A stretch of 10,136 nt of DNA from Prevotellaceae bacterium (GCA_031289385.1 JAITPP010000120.1:1-10136); one strand, 5' to 3'; positions 1 through 6,651 are shown, numbered from the stretch's first letter. The notes: generated by a model not told the origin, from the sequence alone. Made by a program: numbers and translations.

Positions 1-42
1 CTCAATCAGTAATGAAAGAAACTTTTCGTTTTTTTTCGTCAT
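1..42 (-). CDS. Possible 5' fragment of a gene leaving the left edge
   Basis: On the minus strand an ATG at 42..40 opens a frame that stays open to the window edge and reads MTKKNEKFLSLLIE. A Lys-rich start followed by a hydrophobic helix is a plausible protein N-terminus, but 14 residues cannot identify a family. A minus-strand TATCTTTG box at 170..163 could drive it with a leader of roughly 115 nt. That is longer than the other leaders in this window. The alternative is that this is intergenic sequence that happens to lack a stop. Confidence 0.35.
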   Translation of the reverse strand, partial: MTKKNEKFLSLLIE

Positions 43-162
43 TTTTTGGTTTTTGAAACCGAAAAATAACAAAGTTGCCTATTCATCAAGTAAATTTTGT
101 GTATAATTGTCTTTCATTCTTTTTCAAATTATCTATAAAAACACGGAAAATCAAAGATTTTG

Positions 163-170
163 CAAAGATA
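163..170 (-). promoter_or_regulatory. Candidate Bacteroidetes -7 promoter box (TATCTTTG)
   Basis: CAAAGATA on the plus strand reads TATCTTTG on the minus strand. This matches the TAnnTTTG consensus and is identical to the boxes before thiL, pfkA and trpS. It points left, towards the possible gene fragment at 42..1. I see no clear TTTG -33 element at the right spacing, so the call rests on the -7 box alone. Confidence 0.4.
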
Positions 171-302
171 AAAAACAGCATATATTATTGATAATGAAAT
201 TATTATATAATAAAATATATATTTGTCATGTACTTAGATAAAAAAGTTATGAATATTAAAGTTGAATACACCAAAATATTGTCAACCTTATTTATGAAAG
301 GA

Positions 303-335
303 CAACTTACGACTTATGACTTACAACTTACGACT
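303..335. repeat. Short direct repeat CAACTTACGACT x2
   Basis: The 12-mer CAACTTACGACT occurs at 303-314 and again at 324-335, separated by a degenerate version of itself (TATGACTTA). It lies in the spacer before the alpha/beta-hydrolase gene and ends about 10 bp before that gene's candidate promoter box. It resembles the other word-like degenerate spacer repeats in the window but uses a different word. The rest of 43-384 is AT-rich DNA in which I see no gene. Confidence 0.6.
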
Positions 336-345
336 AATCGATAAA

Positions 346-353
346 TAATTTTG
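346..353 (+). promoter_or_regulatory. Candidate -7 promoter box (TAATTTTG) for the hydrolase pair
   Basis: TAATTTTG fits TAnnTTTG and ends 31 bp before the ATG at 385, the same spacing as the box before trpS. No convincing TTTG -33 element is visible upstream. No comparable box lies between the two hydrolase genes, so it may drive both. Confidence 0.45.
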
Positions 354-384
354 CCATATTAACAAAAAATACTACTTTTATGCT

Positions 385-1386
385 ATGAAAAGATTAATAA
401 CATTAGCGGTAATATTGTTACTGCATTTGCAATTGTTTGCCCAAAACTACAAACCCGATATTCTTGGCGGGCGGTTTGAGCAAACCACAATCGCTATGCC
501 CAAAGATTACGAAGGCGATGTGGTGTGTACCGTAGTAAGGTTAAAGGCAAACAAGCCTGCACGCAAAGCGGTGCTTTATATTCACGGTTTCAACGATTAT
601 TTTTTTCAGAGCGAAATGGCGCAGCAATTTGTGCGCAACGGGTATAATTTTTATGCTGTCGATTTGCGAAAATACGGACGCTCGCTACTGCCTCATCAAA
701 AACCGTGTAACACGCGAAAAATAAAAGAATATTATGCCGACATCGATACGGCAATATCAATAATATTAAACGAAAAAAATAATTTTATTCTTCTTTGCGG
801 ACACTCCACCGGCGGGCTAACAGCAAGCCTCTACGCCAACGATGGCAAAAAACGCAAAGCAATAAATGCAATATGGCTCAACAGTCCGTTTTTTGATATG
901 AACTTAAACGTTGTTCTCAAACGACTTGGCGTGCCGCTGGTTTCGAGCATAGGACGAATGAATCCGAACATAGCAATACCAATAAGCAGTTCAACATTTT
1001 ACGGCGAAAGTTTGCACATCGACTATCGCGGCGAATGGAATTACAATCTGAAATGGAAGTCGCTGAAATCGCCGAAAATGAATTCGGGATGGATACGAGC
1101 AATATATCGCGCTCAGCACAAATTGCGTAAAGGACTTAAAATCAACTGTCCCATTTTGGCGATGCACTCCGACAAATCGCTGAGCGGAAGCAAGTGGAAC
1201 GAAGAATTTCGCCGCGCCGACATTGTGCTAAATACCGATGATATTACAAAATATGCAGCAAAGCTCGGCGGAAACGTAACCGTTCAGTCTATCGAAGGCG
1301 GAAAACATGATTTAATTTTATCGGAAAAAGATGTTCGCGAGAAAGTTTACAACAACCTTTTTCGTTGGCTGGAAAGTTTAATTTAA
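385..1386 (+). CDS. Exported alpha/beta-hydrolase (lysophospholipase / serine hydrolase type)
   Basis: A 333-residue protein of the alpha/beta-hydrolase fold, close to the Hydrolase_4 / monoacylglycerol-lipase-like group. Residues 1-20 form a signal peptide (hydrophobic core, then LFAQ), so it should act in the periplasm or outside the cell. Visible fold landmarks are the oxyanion-side motif YIHGFND (65-71), the nucleophile elbow GHSTGG with Ser141, and the late GGKHD with probable catalytic His308. The ADIVLN segment around Asp279 is the likely acid, judged from the pattern in relatives. The substrate is probably an ester of a lipid or other acyl compound, but it cannot be read from the sequence. 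The ATG at 385 is chosen because it begins the signal peptide and lies 31 bp after a promoter box. A second, unrelated hydrolase follows after 36 bp, suggesting an operon. Confidence 0.85.
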   Translation: MKRLITLAVILLLHLQLFAQNYKPDILGGRFEQTTIAMPKDYEGDVVCTVVRLKANKPARKAVLYIHGFNDYFFQSEMAQQFVRNGYNFYAVDLRKYGRSLLPHQKPCNTRKIKEYYADIDTAISIILNEKNNFILLCGHSTGGLTASLYANDGKKRKAINAIWLNSPFFDMNLNVVLKRLGVPLVSSIGRMNPNIAIPISSSTFYGESLHIDYRGEWNYNLKWKSLKSPKMNSGWIRAIYRAQHKLRKGLKINCPILAMHSDKSLSGSKWNEEFRRADIVLNTDDITKYAAKLGGNVTVQSIEGGKHDLILSEKDVREKVYNNLFRWLESLI

Positions 1387-1422
1387 CAGTTTTATGATTT
1401 AACAATTTAAAAATTTTAGTTT

Positions 1423-2124
1423 ATGAAATCAAAAATATACTTATGTCTATTAGCAGTTGCAACAGTGGCGTGCATTTCGTGCAACTCTAAAAAAAACGCC
1501 AAACCCGATGTTTACGATTTGGCAAAACTTTCGTCGCACATATACGCCCCCGATAAACACGAAGAATTTGCGAAAAATTTAACGCTCGAAGATTTTTCGG
1601 AAAGCACGCTTGGCGTTACTGCATCTACTTATGGGAATGAATATTATAAAGTTATAGTTTTTCGCGGCACAGATAATTTTTTCGATGGCGTTGCCGATGT
1701 CGGCTTGGTTTTATCGCATATTTTCGATGGCGATTCTGACGATGACAATCCCCTGAATGTGATAACCGACATAAGTTCGGCTTTTTTAACCAACAAAGTA
1801 AACCAAACAATAAACTATTGCAAAACCGCCAAAGCCGACGAAACGCGCACGGTGATTATAACAGGACATTCGCTCGGCGGCTTTCTCGCTCAAATTGCAG
1901 GTTACATTTCGGGCGACGAAACTCACACTTTCAACGCACCCGGCGCATATCAATATATAACTGAAAAAAACATAGATTCGGCTAAAAACGTGAATATTAC
2001 AAATCATCTTTCGCAAGATATTGTTTCAAAATTCGGAAAACACGCAGGCAAAAAAATAATTTACGAACACGCCAGCCACTCAATAGACGAATTTTGCGAA
2101 TTTTTGAAAACAAAATCATTATGA
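1423..2124 (+). CDS. Class-3 lipase-like hydrolase, probable lipoprotein
   Basis: A 233-residue protein with the lipase class 3 (alpha/beta-hydrolase) layout. FRGT at 80-83 is the typical oxyanion-region motif of the family. The nucleophile elbow GHSLGG at 148-153 gives Ser150, followed by a TFNAPGA segment (169-175) seen in class-3 and related bacterial phospholipase-like proteins. Asp199 and His219 (in HSIDEF) are well placed as the remaining triad. The N-terminus is hydrophobic with cysteines at 17 and 20. Either could be the lipidated residue, though neither gives a textbook lipobox, so the lipoprotein assignment is inferred. An Asp-rich loop (93-98) sits between the FRGT and Ser motifs. 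The substrate is presumably a lipid ester. It probably shares a transcript with the hydrolase upstream. Its stop overlaps the ATG of a 15-codon reading frame (ATGA at 2121-2124). Confidence 0.8.
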   Translation: MKSKIYLCLLAVATVACISCNSKKNAKPDVYDLAKLSSHIYAPDKHEEFAKNLTLEDFSESTLGVTASTYGNEYYKVIVFRGTDNFFDGVADVGLVLSHIFDGDSDDDNPLNVITDISSAFLTNKVNQTINYCKTAKADETRTVIITGHSLGGFLAQIAGYISGDETHTFNAPGAYQYITEKNIDSAKNVNITNHLSQDIVSKFGKHAGKKIIYEHASHSIDEFCEFLKTKSL

Positions 2125-2185
2125 AAAAAACAAAAATTATAGAATATTTACAGAGGGCAATAAATTAACAAGAACAAAGAAACAA

Positions 2186-2220
2186 GAGCCAAGAAACAAG
2201 AGCCAAGAGCCAAGAGCCAA
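2186..2220. repeat. GAGCCAA heptamer repeat
   Basis: Three perfect tandem GAGCCAA units at 2200-2220 follow an isolated unit at 2186-2192. All are embedded in a wider purine-rich tract of degenerate AAGAACAAAGAA words (about 2166-2230). A 7-bp unit in tandem could expand or contract by slippage. It lies between genes, so no reading frame would be affected. Confidence 0.7.
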
Positions 2221-2445
2221 GAACAAAGAAGTTAGAAAGTTTTTAAAGTTCGTAAAGTTTATAAAGATTTTAAAATCAAAAATCTGCGTAAATCTGTCGT
2301 ATCTGCGTTATCTGCTGCTAATTCAAATCAACAACTAAGCAACTCAACAAGAACCAAGAAGTTAGAAAGTTTTTAAAGTTCGTAAAGTTTATAAAGATTT
2401 TAAAATCAAAAATCTGCGTAAATCCGTCTTATCTGCGTCATCTGC
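2221..2445. repeat. Direct duplication, two ~95-bp copies 130 bp apart
   Basis: Positions 2221-2315 and 2351-2445 align without gaps at an offset of 130 bp, with four mismatches that I count by eye. Each copy runs from AAGAAGTTAGAAAG-type words through AAAGTT/TAAAG words into a block of ATCTGCGT words. The 35 bp between them is an AATCAACAA / GCAACTCAACA tract that reappears after the second copy. The arrangement looks like a segmental tandem duplication of a repeat-rich spacer. Confidence 0.85.
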
Positions 2446-2505
2446 GTGCTTTTTTCAACTAAACAATTAAGCAACTCAACAACTCAACAAAAAACAAATA
2501 TTTAG

Positions 2506-2513
2506 TATCTTTG
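2506..2513 (+). promoter_or_regulatory. -7 promoter box (TATCTTTG) of thiL
   Basis: TATCTTTG ends 13 bp before the thiL ATG. If transcription starts about 5-7 bp after the box, as is usual for this promoter class, the 5' leader is under 10 nt and the mRNA is nearly leaderless. No TTTG -33 element is evident in the AACTCAACAA tract upstream. Confidence 0.6.
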
Positions 2514-2526
2514 TAAAAATATTTTT

Positions 2527-3561
2527 ATGGATATGAATACAAAACGCACGCCATTAAAGGATTTAGGCGAATTCGGACTGATTGAACATCTCACAAAAGA
2601 TGCTGAAATAATTAACAAATCAACACAAAAAGCCGTTGGCGACGACGCTGCCGTGATGAATTACGGCACAAAATGCGTTGTTGCCTCAACCGATATTTTA
2701 CTCGAAGGCATTCATTTCGATTTAACATACACGCCGCTTAAACATTTGGGTTATAAAGCCGCCGTAGTAAATTTTTCGGACATTTATGCGATGAATGCAA
2801 AACCTGCGCAACTGCTTGTTTCTATTGGTATTTCGGCGCGTTTTTGTGTAGAAGATATTGAGCAAATTTACGACGGAATAAAACTCGCTTGCCAAACCTA
2901 CAAAGTCGATTTGGTTGGCGGCGATACCTCGTCGTCGCTTACGGGGCTTACGCTTAGCCTCACCATACTCGGTGAAGCCGACAAAGAAAAAATTTGTTAC
3001 CGCAGCGGTGCAAAACCCAACGATTTGATTTGTCTTACAGGCAATATCGGCGCGGCTTATATGGGACTTCAATTGCTTGAACGCGAGAAAAAAGTTTTTG
3101 AAGGAAACACAAACATTCAGCCGCAATTTGATGGCTACGACTACGTTTTACAACGGTTTTTGAAACCCGAAGCCCGCAAGGATATTGTTGAATTAATGGC
3201 AGATGCCGATATTGTTCCGACTTCGATGATAGATATTTCGGACGGACTTTCGTCGGAAATTTTGCATATATGCAAACAATCGAACGTTGGCGCACGTATT
3301 TATCTGTCGTACATTCCGATAGCATCGCAAACATTTAAAATTGCAGAAGAAATGGGAATTGATGCCGTTACCGCAGCATTAAACGGCGGCGAAGATTACG
3401 AACTGCTGTTTACGCTTCCGCTTGCTTTGCGCGATAAGATAAAAGATTTGGGCGGAATAGATGTTATCGGACATATTACCGAACCACAGGAAGGCGCATA
3501 TCTCGTAACTCCCGAAGGCACAGAAATTAAATTGCAGGCACAAGGATGGCAACACGTATAA
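2527..3561 (+). CDS. thiL: Thiamine-monophosphate kinase
   Basis: ThiL catalyses the last step of thiamine diphosphate synthesis, ATP-dependent phosphorylation of thiamine monophosphate, in the cytoplasm. The 344-residue protein has the expected order of motifs for this AIR-synthase-related family: GEFGLIEHL near the N-terminus, the metal/ATP-binding GDDAAV (38-43), STDILLEGIHFD (54-65), NFSDIYAMNA (82-91), GGDTSSS (131-137), the C-terminal-domain MIDISDGLSSE (234-244) and NGGEDYELLF (286-295). All acidic metal-binding positions that I can recognise are present and the length is normal. The start at 2527 follows the promoter box by 13 bp. An in-frame ATG at 2533 is an alternative that would give a slightly longer leader. 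It is flanked by repeat-filled spacers and appears monocistronic, with no other thiamine genes nearby. Confidence 0.95.
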   Translation: MDMNTKRTPLKDLGEFGLIEHLTKDAEIINKSTQKAVGDDAAVMNYGTKCVVASTDILLEGIHFDLTYTPLKHLGYKAAVVNFSDIYAMNAKPAQLLVSIGISARFCVEDIEQIYDGIKLACQTYKVDLVGGDTSSSLTGLTLSLTILGEADKEKICYRSGAKPNDLICLTGNIGAAYMGLQLLEREKKVFEGNTNIQPQFDGYDYVLQRFLKPEARKDIVELMADADIVPTSMIDISDGLSSEILHICKQSNVGARIYLSYIPIASQTFKIAEEMGIDAVTAALNGGEDYELLFTLPLALRDKIKDLGGIDVIGHITEPQEGAYLVTPEGTEIKLQAQGWQHV

Positions 3562-3842
3562 ATAATTGATAATTAACAATTAATAATTTGTTTTGTTGAG
3601 AAAGTTTTAATGAACTTGATAAACTTTACAATTTTTACTTTAACTGCAAAGGTTTTCGCAAAGAACGCAAAGGGTTTTTTATATCAATAATTTTGTAATT
3701 GATTTTATCTGCGCAAATCCGTTCCATCTGTGTTATCTGCGTGCTAATTCAAATCAACAAAAAACAACACAAACAAATCAACAAAAAAATCGTAATTAGT
3801 AATTGATTTACTATCTTTGTGGAAAATTTATAAAAAATTTTT
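3562..3842. repeat. Repeat-mosaic spacer between thiL and pfkA
   Basis: The spacer begins with an AT-rich imperfect palindrome, AATTGATAATTAACAATT (3564-3581). It has no T-tract typical of a terminator. AGAAAGTTTTAA / AAACTTTAC words follow, then a CGCAAAG pair around 3657-3672. Next come ATCTGCG-type words at about 3707-3744 and an AATTCAAATCAACAAAAAAC tract. A TAATTAGTAATTGATTT segment leads into the pfkA promoter box. The same word classes in the same general order precede thiL and trpS. No gene is visible. Confidence 0.7.
3812..3819 (+). promoter_or_regulatory. -7 promoter box (TATCTTTG) of pfkA
   Basis: An exact TATCTTTG ends 23 bp before the pfkA ATG and is identical to the boxes before thiL and trpS. 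The implied leader is about 17 nt, A/T only apart from the first bases, with no Shine-Dalgarno sequence. That is normal for Bacteroidetes. Confidence 0.6.
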
Positions 3843-4841
3843 ATGGAAATAATTAAAAATCACAGAGTAGGAGTTTTAACATCGGGCGGAGATGCTCCGG
3901 GAATGAATGCGGCAATTCGTGCGGTTACACGAGCCGGTTTAAATAATGGCATGGAAGTTTTTGGCATACGGCGCGGCTTTCAGGGAATGATTGAAAATGA
4001 TATGTTTCAAATGAAATCGCAAGATGTTAGCGGAATACTTCAAAACGGAGGTACGTTTTTACAATCTACTCGTTCAAAAGAATTTAAAACCGAAGAAGGA
4101 CGAAAAAAAGCATACGATGTGCTTAAAAGTTATGAAATCGACAGTCTTGTTGTGATTGGCGGCGACGGCTCGTTTACAGGTGCAAATGTTTTTGCTCAGG
4201 AATATCCCGACATTTCGGTAATAGGAATACCCGGAACTATTGATAATGACCTTTATGGAACTGATTATACAATCGGTTACGATACGGCGTTAAATACGGT
4301 TATTGATGCCGTTGATAAAATTCGCGATACGGCAAGTTCTTTCAATCGAATATTTTTTGTTGAGGTAATGGGGCGCGAAGCCGGATTTATTGCAATAAAC
4401 AGCGGAATAGCCTCAGGCGCAGAAGTTATAATGGTTCCCGAACGTAAAAATCAAATCGAAAAAGTAAGAATATTTCTTAAAGAACGCGCGTTGAAAAACA
4501 AATCGAGTATTATCATCGTTGCCGAAGGTTTGGAAGAAGGAAGCGCAATGGAAGTTGCTGAAAAAGTGAAAGATGAATATCCCGAATTTGATATTCGCGT
4601 GTCGGTTCTCGGACATATTCAGCGCGGAGGACGCCCGACATCAAAAGACAGAGTTACAGCAAGTCTGATGGGCGTAGCGGCGATTGATGCCATTCTCGAC
4701 AATCAAAAAAGCATTATGATAGGTTGGAAAAACGAAGAAATAGTGCAAGTTCCTCTTAATAAGACAATAAAAATGCACAAAGCCATTTCTGACGATTTGC
4801 TGAACATTGCCGAAATGATTGGTACATTTTTGCCGAAATGA
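3843..4841 (+). CDS. pfkA: ATP-dependent 6-phosphofructokinase
   Basis: The glycolytic enzyme converting fructose 6-phosphate and ATP to fructose 1,6-bisphosphate in the cytoplasm. The 332-residue protein matches the bacterial group I family over its full length. It has the nucleotide-binding TSGGDAPGMNAAIR (13-26), GGDGSFTGA (106-114), the catalytic PGTIDND (130-136, with Asp134 as probable base), MGREAG (176-181), EGLEEG (228-233) and the substrate-binding HIQRGGRPTSKDR (258-270). The glycine of GGDGS and the glycine of PGTIDND are the residues typical of ATP-using rather than pyrophosphate-using enzymes. It appears monocistronic. The start at 3843 is the first ATG after the promoter box and directly precedes the conserved N-terminal strand. 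Confidence 0.95.
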   Translation: MEIIKNHRVGVLTSGGDAPGMNAAIRAVTRAGLNNGMEVFGIRRGFQGMIENDMFQMKSQDVSGILQNGGTFLQSTRSKEFKTEEGRKKAYDVLKSYEIDSLVVIGGDGSFTGANVFAQEYPDISVIGIPGTIDNDLYGTDYTIGYDTALNTVIDAVDKIRDTASSFNRIFFVEVMGREAGFIAINSGIASGAEVIMVPERKNQIEKVRIFLKERALKNKSSIIIVAEGLEEGSAMEVAEKVKDEYPEFDIRVSVLGHIQRGGRPTSKDRVTASLMGVAAIDAILDNQKSIMIGWKNEEIVQVPLNKTIKMHKAISDDLLNIAEMIGTFLPK

Positions 4842-4885
4842 GAGTTTTGGGATTATATATACTGCGCTTTTTCATAAATTTAATA

Positions 4886-4900
4886 TTCCACAAAGTGGGA
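4886..4900. other. Small hairpin downstream of pfkA
   Basis: TTCCAC / GTGGGA form a 6-bp stem (one G-U pair) around an AAA loop. It lies 45 bp after the pfkA stop, but no T-run follows it on the plus strand, so it is at best a weak terminator. A similar CCAC-TTTT-GTGG hairpin at 5132-5143 lies on the far side of the inverted-repeat element. I see no better terminator for pfkA. Confidence 0.35.
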
Positions 4901-4940
4901 CATAAAAATGTTAGGTATGATTAAAAAAATCGTTCCATAT

Positions 4941-5082
4941 TACGTACCTGCGGCATGCCAATTTATGCGTGATACGAATTTTCTATCAACATTTGTTCCT
5001 ACATAGCATTGATTTTCATCCCGTTAATGACAATATGTTGGTATAAATGATAACAAAAGATAAAAACGTGCCGTAGGTACAT
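4941..5082. repeat. MITE-like imperfect inverted-repeat element
   Basis: The 16-bp arms 4942-4957 and 5067-5082 are inverted complements at 13 of 16 positions (core GTACCTGCGGCA against TGCCGTAGGTAC). Inside them a second, looser pair (CAACAT-TTGT near 4987-4996 and ACAATATGTTG near 5030-5040) could extend the fold. The pentamer CATAT lies just outside both ends (4936-4940 and 5083-5087), which could be a target-site duplication but is weak in AT-rich DNA. Nothing in it codes for a transposase. GTACCTACGGCA-type palindromic intergenic repeats recur in Bacteroidetes genomes in my recollection, and I infer this is one of them. Confidence 0.55.
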
Positions 5083-5154
5083 CATATAAGTTGAACGAAA
5101 AACAGAAAATAAGACATCGATTTTTTACACTCCACTTTTGTGGCTAAAAAACAA

Positions 5155-5440
5155 TTAAAAACACAAAGTTCACAAAGAAAAAATCACAAAGAACACAAAA
5201 TTTTATTCTGCAAATCTCGTAATTCGTAATTGATTTTTAACTGCTGCTAATCAAATCAACAAAAAACAATTAAGCAACTCAACAACTAAGCAAATCAACA
5301 AAAAAATCGTAATTTGTAATTGATTATTATCTGCGTAAATCTGTTTAATCTGCGTAATCTGCGTGCTTATCTCAAATCAACAAAAAACAAATCAACAAAT
5401 CAACAAAAAACAAATCAACAAAAAACAGTAATTCATAATT
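5155..5440. repeat. Repeat-mosaic spacer upstream of trpS
   Basis: The stretch opens with CACAAAG words (5162-5200). It continues through TAATTCGTAATTGATTT and a first AATCAACAAAAAAC / GCAACTCAACAACTAAGC tract. A second TAATTTGTAATTGATT segment and an ATCTGCGT cluster (about 5328-5366) follow. Several copies of AAATCAACAAAAAAC then lead to the promoter box. The whole is degenerate and has no coding character. A reading frame from 5320 crosses part of it, but that frame is only an upstream extension of trpS. Confidence 0.75.
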
Positions 5441-5446
5441 GTTTTG

Positions 5447-5454
5447 TATCTTTG
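5447..5454 (+). promoter_or_regulatory. -7 promoter box (TATCTTTG) of trpS
   Basis: An exact TATCTTTG ends 30 bp before the trpS ATG at 5485. Together with the conserved TrpRS N-terminus it decides the start. Transcription from here could not include the upstream in-frame ATG at 5320. Confidence 0.6.
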
Positions 5455-5484
5455 CAGTCAATTTTATTTGAAAATATATATGAT

Positions 5485-6474
5485 ATGGAAACTGTTGTAA
5501 GTGGAATTCGTCCTACGGGAAATCTGCATTTAGGAAATTATTTCGGCGCACTGCGCAATTTTATAAAAATGCAAGACGAAAACAAATGCTTCTTTTTTGT
5601 CGCCGATTTACATTCGCTGACTACTCATCCGCACCCTGATGACTTGGCTGGAAATGTGAAACAAATACTTTCGGAATACATCGCTGCGGGGCTTGATACC
5701 GAAAAAGTTACGCTGTTCATTCAAAGCGATATTCCCGAAATTTCGGAAATGTATGTGCTGATGAATATGCTTGCATACGTTGGCGAATTGGAACGCACCG
5801 TTTCGTTCAAAGACAAAGTGCGCAAACAGCAAAACAACGTAAACGCAGGGCTGCTCACATATCCCGTACTTATGGCTGTTGATATTTTAATACATCGCCC
5901 AAGCAAAGTTCCTGTGGGAAAAGATCAAGAACAGCATTTGGAAATGACGCGAATTTATGCACGCCGATTTAACAATCTTTACGGAGTAAAATTTTTTCCC
6001 GAGCCCGATGCCTATAATTTCGGCAACGATTTGATAAAAATTCCCGGACTCGACGGCACAGGAAAAATGGGCAAAAGCGAAAATAATGGAATATTTTTAA
6101 TCGACGACGAGAAAACCATTACAAAAAAAGTGATGCGTGCCGTAACCGACAGCGGTCCAACAGTCGAAAATTCAGAAATGCCCGAAATGATTCATAATTT
6201 ATTTACTTTGCTGAAAGTGGTTTCGTCGCCCGATACGGTACAGCATTTTACCGACAAATACAATTCGTGCCAAATTCGTTACGGCGATTTGAAAAAGCAA
6301 CTTGCCGAAGACATTTGCAAAGTTACGCTGCCAATCCGTCAACGCATTATTGATATTCGCGAAGATACCGAATATTTGCATAAAATTGCAAAACTCGGCG
6401 CAGAAAAAGCCCGTGCAAGCGCAAGCGAAACACTAAAAGAAGTGAAAAAAATTATCGGATTTCATCGATTTTGA
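5485..6474 (+). CDS. trpS: Tryptophanyl-tRNA synthetase
   Basis: A class I aminoacyl-tRNA synthetase that charges tRNA-Trp with tryptophan in the cytoplasm. Starting at 5485 the protein is 329 residues, the usual bacterial length. SGIRPTGNLHLGNYFGAL (6-23) contains the HIGH-type signature as HLGN. FVADLHSLTTHP (38-49), GLLTYPVLMAVDILIH (122-137, with Asp133 in the tryptophan pocket by analogy) and VPVGKDQEQHLE (142-153) follow. The KMSKS loop appears as GTGKMGKS (191-198), a variant with Gly for the first Ser. The C-terminal helical domain is complete. A frame open from 5320 would add 55 residues translated from repeat DNA upstream of the promoter box. I reject that extension. It is followed by an intrinsic terminator and appears monocistronic. 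Confidence 0.96.
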   Translation: METVVSGIRPTGNLHLGNYFGALRNFIKMQDENKCFFFVADLHSLTTHPHPDDLAGNVKQILSEYIAAGLDTEKVTLFIQSDIPEISEMYVLMNMLAYVGELERTVSFKDKVRKQQNNVNAGLLTYPVLMAVDILIHRPSKVPVGKDQEQHLEMTRIYARRFNNLYGVKFFPEPDAYNFGNDLIKIPGLDGTGKMGKSENNGIFLIDDEKTITKKVMRAVTDSGPTVENSEMPEMIHNLFTLLKVVSSPDTVQHFTDKYNSCQIRYGDLKKQLAEDICKVTLPIRQRIIDIREDTEYLHKIAKLGAEKARASASETLKEVKKIIGFHRF

Positions 6475-6484
6475 ATTAAACTTT

Positions 6485-6534
6485 ATGCGGGATGGTTTTT
6501 TGTAAAAGCGATATCCTGCATTTTTATTTTTTTG
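6485..6534 (+). terminator. Intrinsic terminator of trpS
   Basis: ATGCGGGAT (6485-6493) pairs with ATCCTGCAT (6513-6521) as a 9-bp stem with one G-U pair. A T-rich tract (TTTTATTTTTTT) follows directly. It begins 11 bp after the trpS stop and is the best-formed terminator in the window. Confidence 0.7.
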
Positions 6535-6544
6535 GTTTTTTTTC

Positions 6545-6624
6545 TCCCACAAAGACACGAAGTTCACAAAGATTTTAAATGGTTTTATAAAAAATTCCTT
6601 TGTGAACTTTGTGTCTTTGTGGGA
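6545..6624. repeat. 27-bp near-perfect inverted repeat between convergent genes
   Basis: The arms 6545-6571 and 6598-6624 are inverted complements at 26 of 27 positions, and the one difference is a G-U pair in a plus-strand transcript. They are separated by 26 bp. The arms consist of CACAAAG / TTCACAAAG words, the same vocabulary as at 5162-5200. The element sits between trpS and the convergent TonB_C gene, so a transcript from either side would fold into a long hairpin. It could act as a bidirectional transcript end or 3' stabiliser. Function is inferred from position only. Confidence 0.8.
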
Positions 6625-6651
6625 TATAAAATTTATGCGGTATAAATAATT

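Noticed and set aside
249..344. 31-codon plus-strand frame before the alpha/beta-hydrolase
   Set aside because: Its second half is translated from the CAACTTACGACT repeat and it has no family features. It is probably chance.
2722..3126. Long minus-strand frame opposite thiL, and similar frames opposite other genes
   Set aside because: The plus-strand frame carries unmistakable ThiL motifs. The antisense frame is Phe/Arg/Asn-rich shadow coding.
4909..5007. Short plus-strand frame crossing the left arm of the inverted-repeat element
   Set aside because: The approximately 32 codons depend on the repeat sequence itself, with no recognisable start signal or domain. Frames of this kind over palindromic repeats are usually spurious.
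5155..5440. Spacer repeats before trpS considered as a CRISPR array or a T-box leader
   Set aside because: Repeat units are irregular and degenerate without unique spacers. No T-box sequence or anti-terminator/terminator pair is seen, and the promoter lies downstream of the repeats.
5320..5484. N-terminal extension of the TrpRS frame by 55 residues
   Set aside because: It translates repeat-mosaic DNA, lies upstream of the TATCTTTG promoter box, and TrpRS normally begins a few residues before the RPTGNLHLGN motif, as it does from the ATG at 5485.
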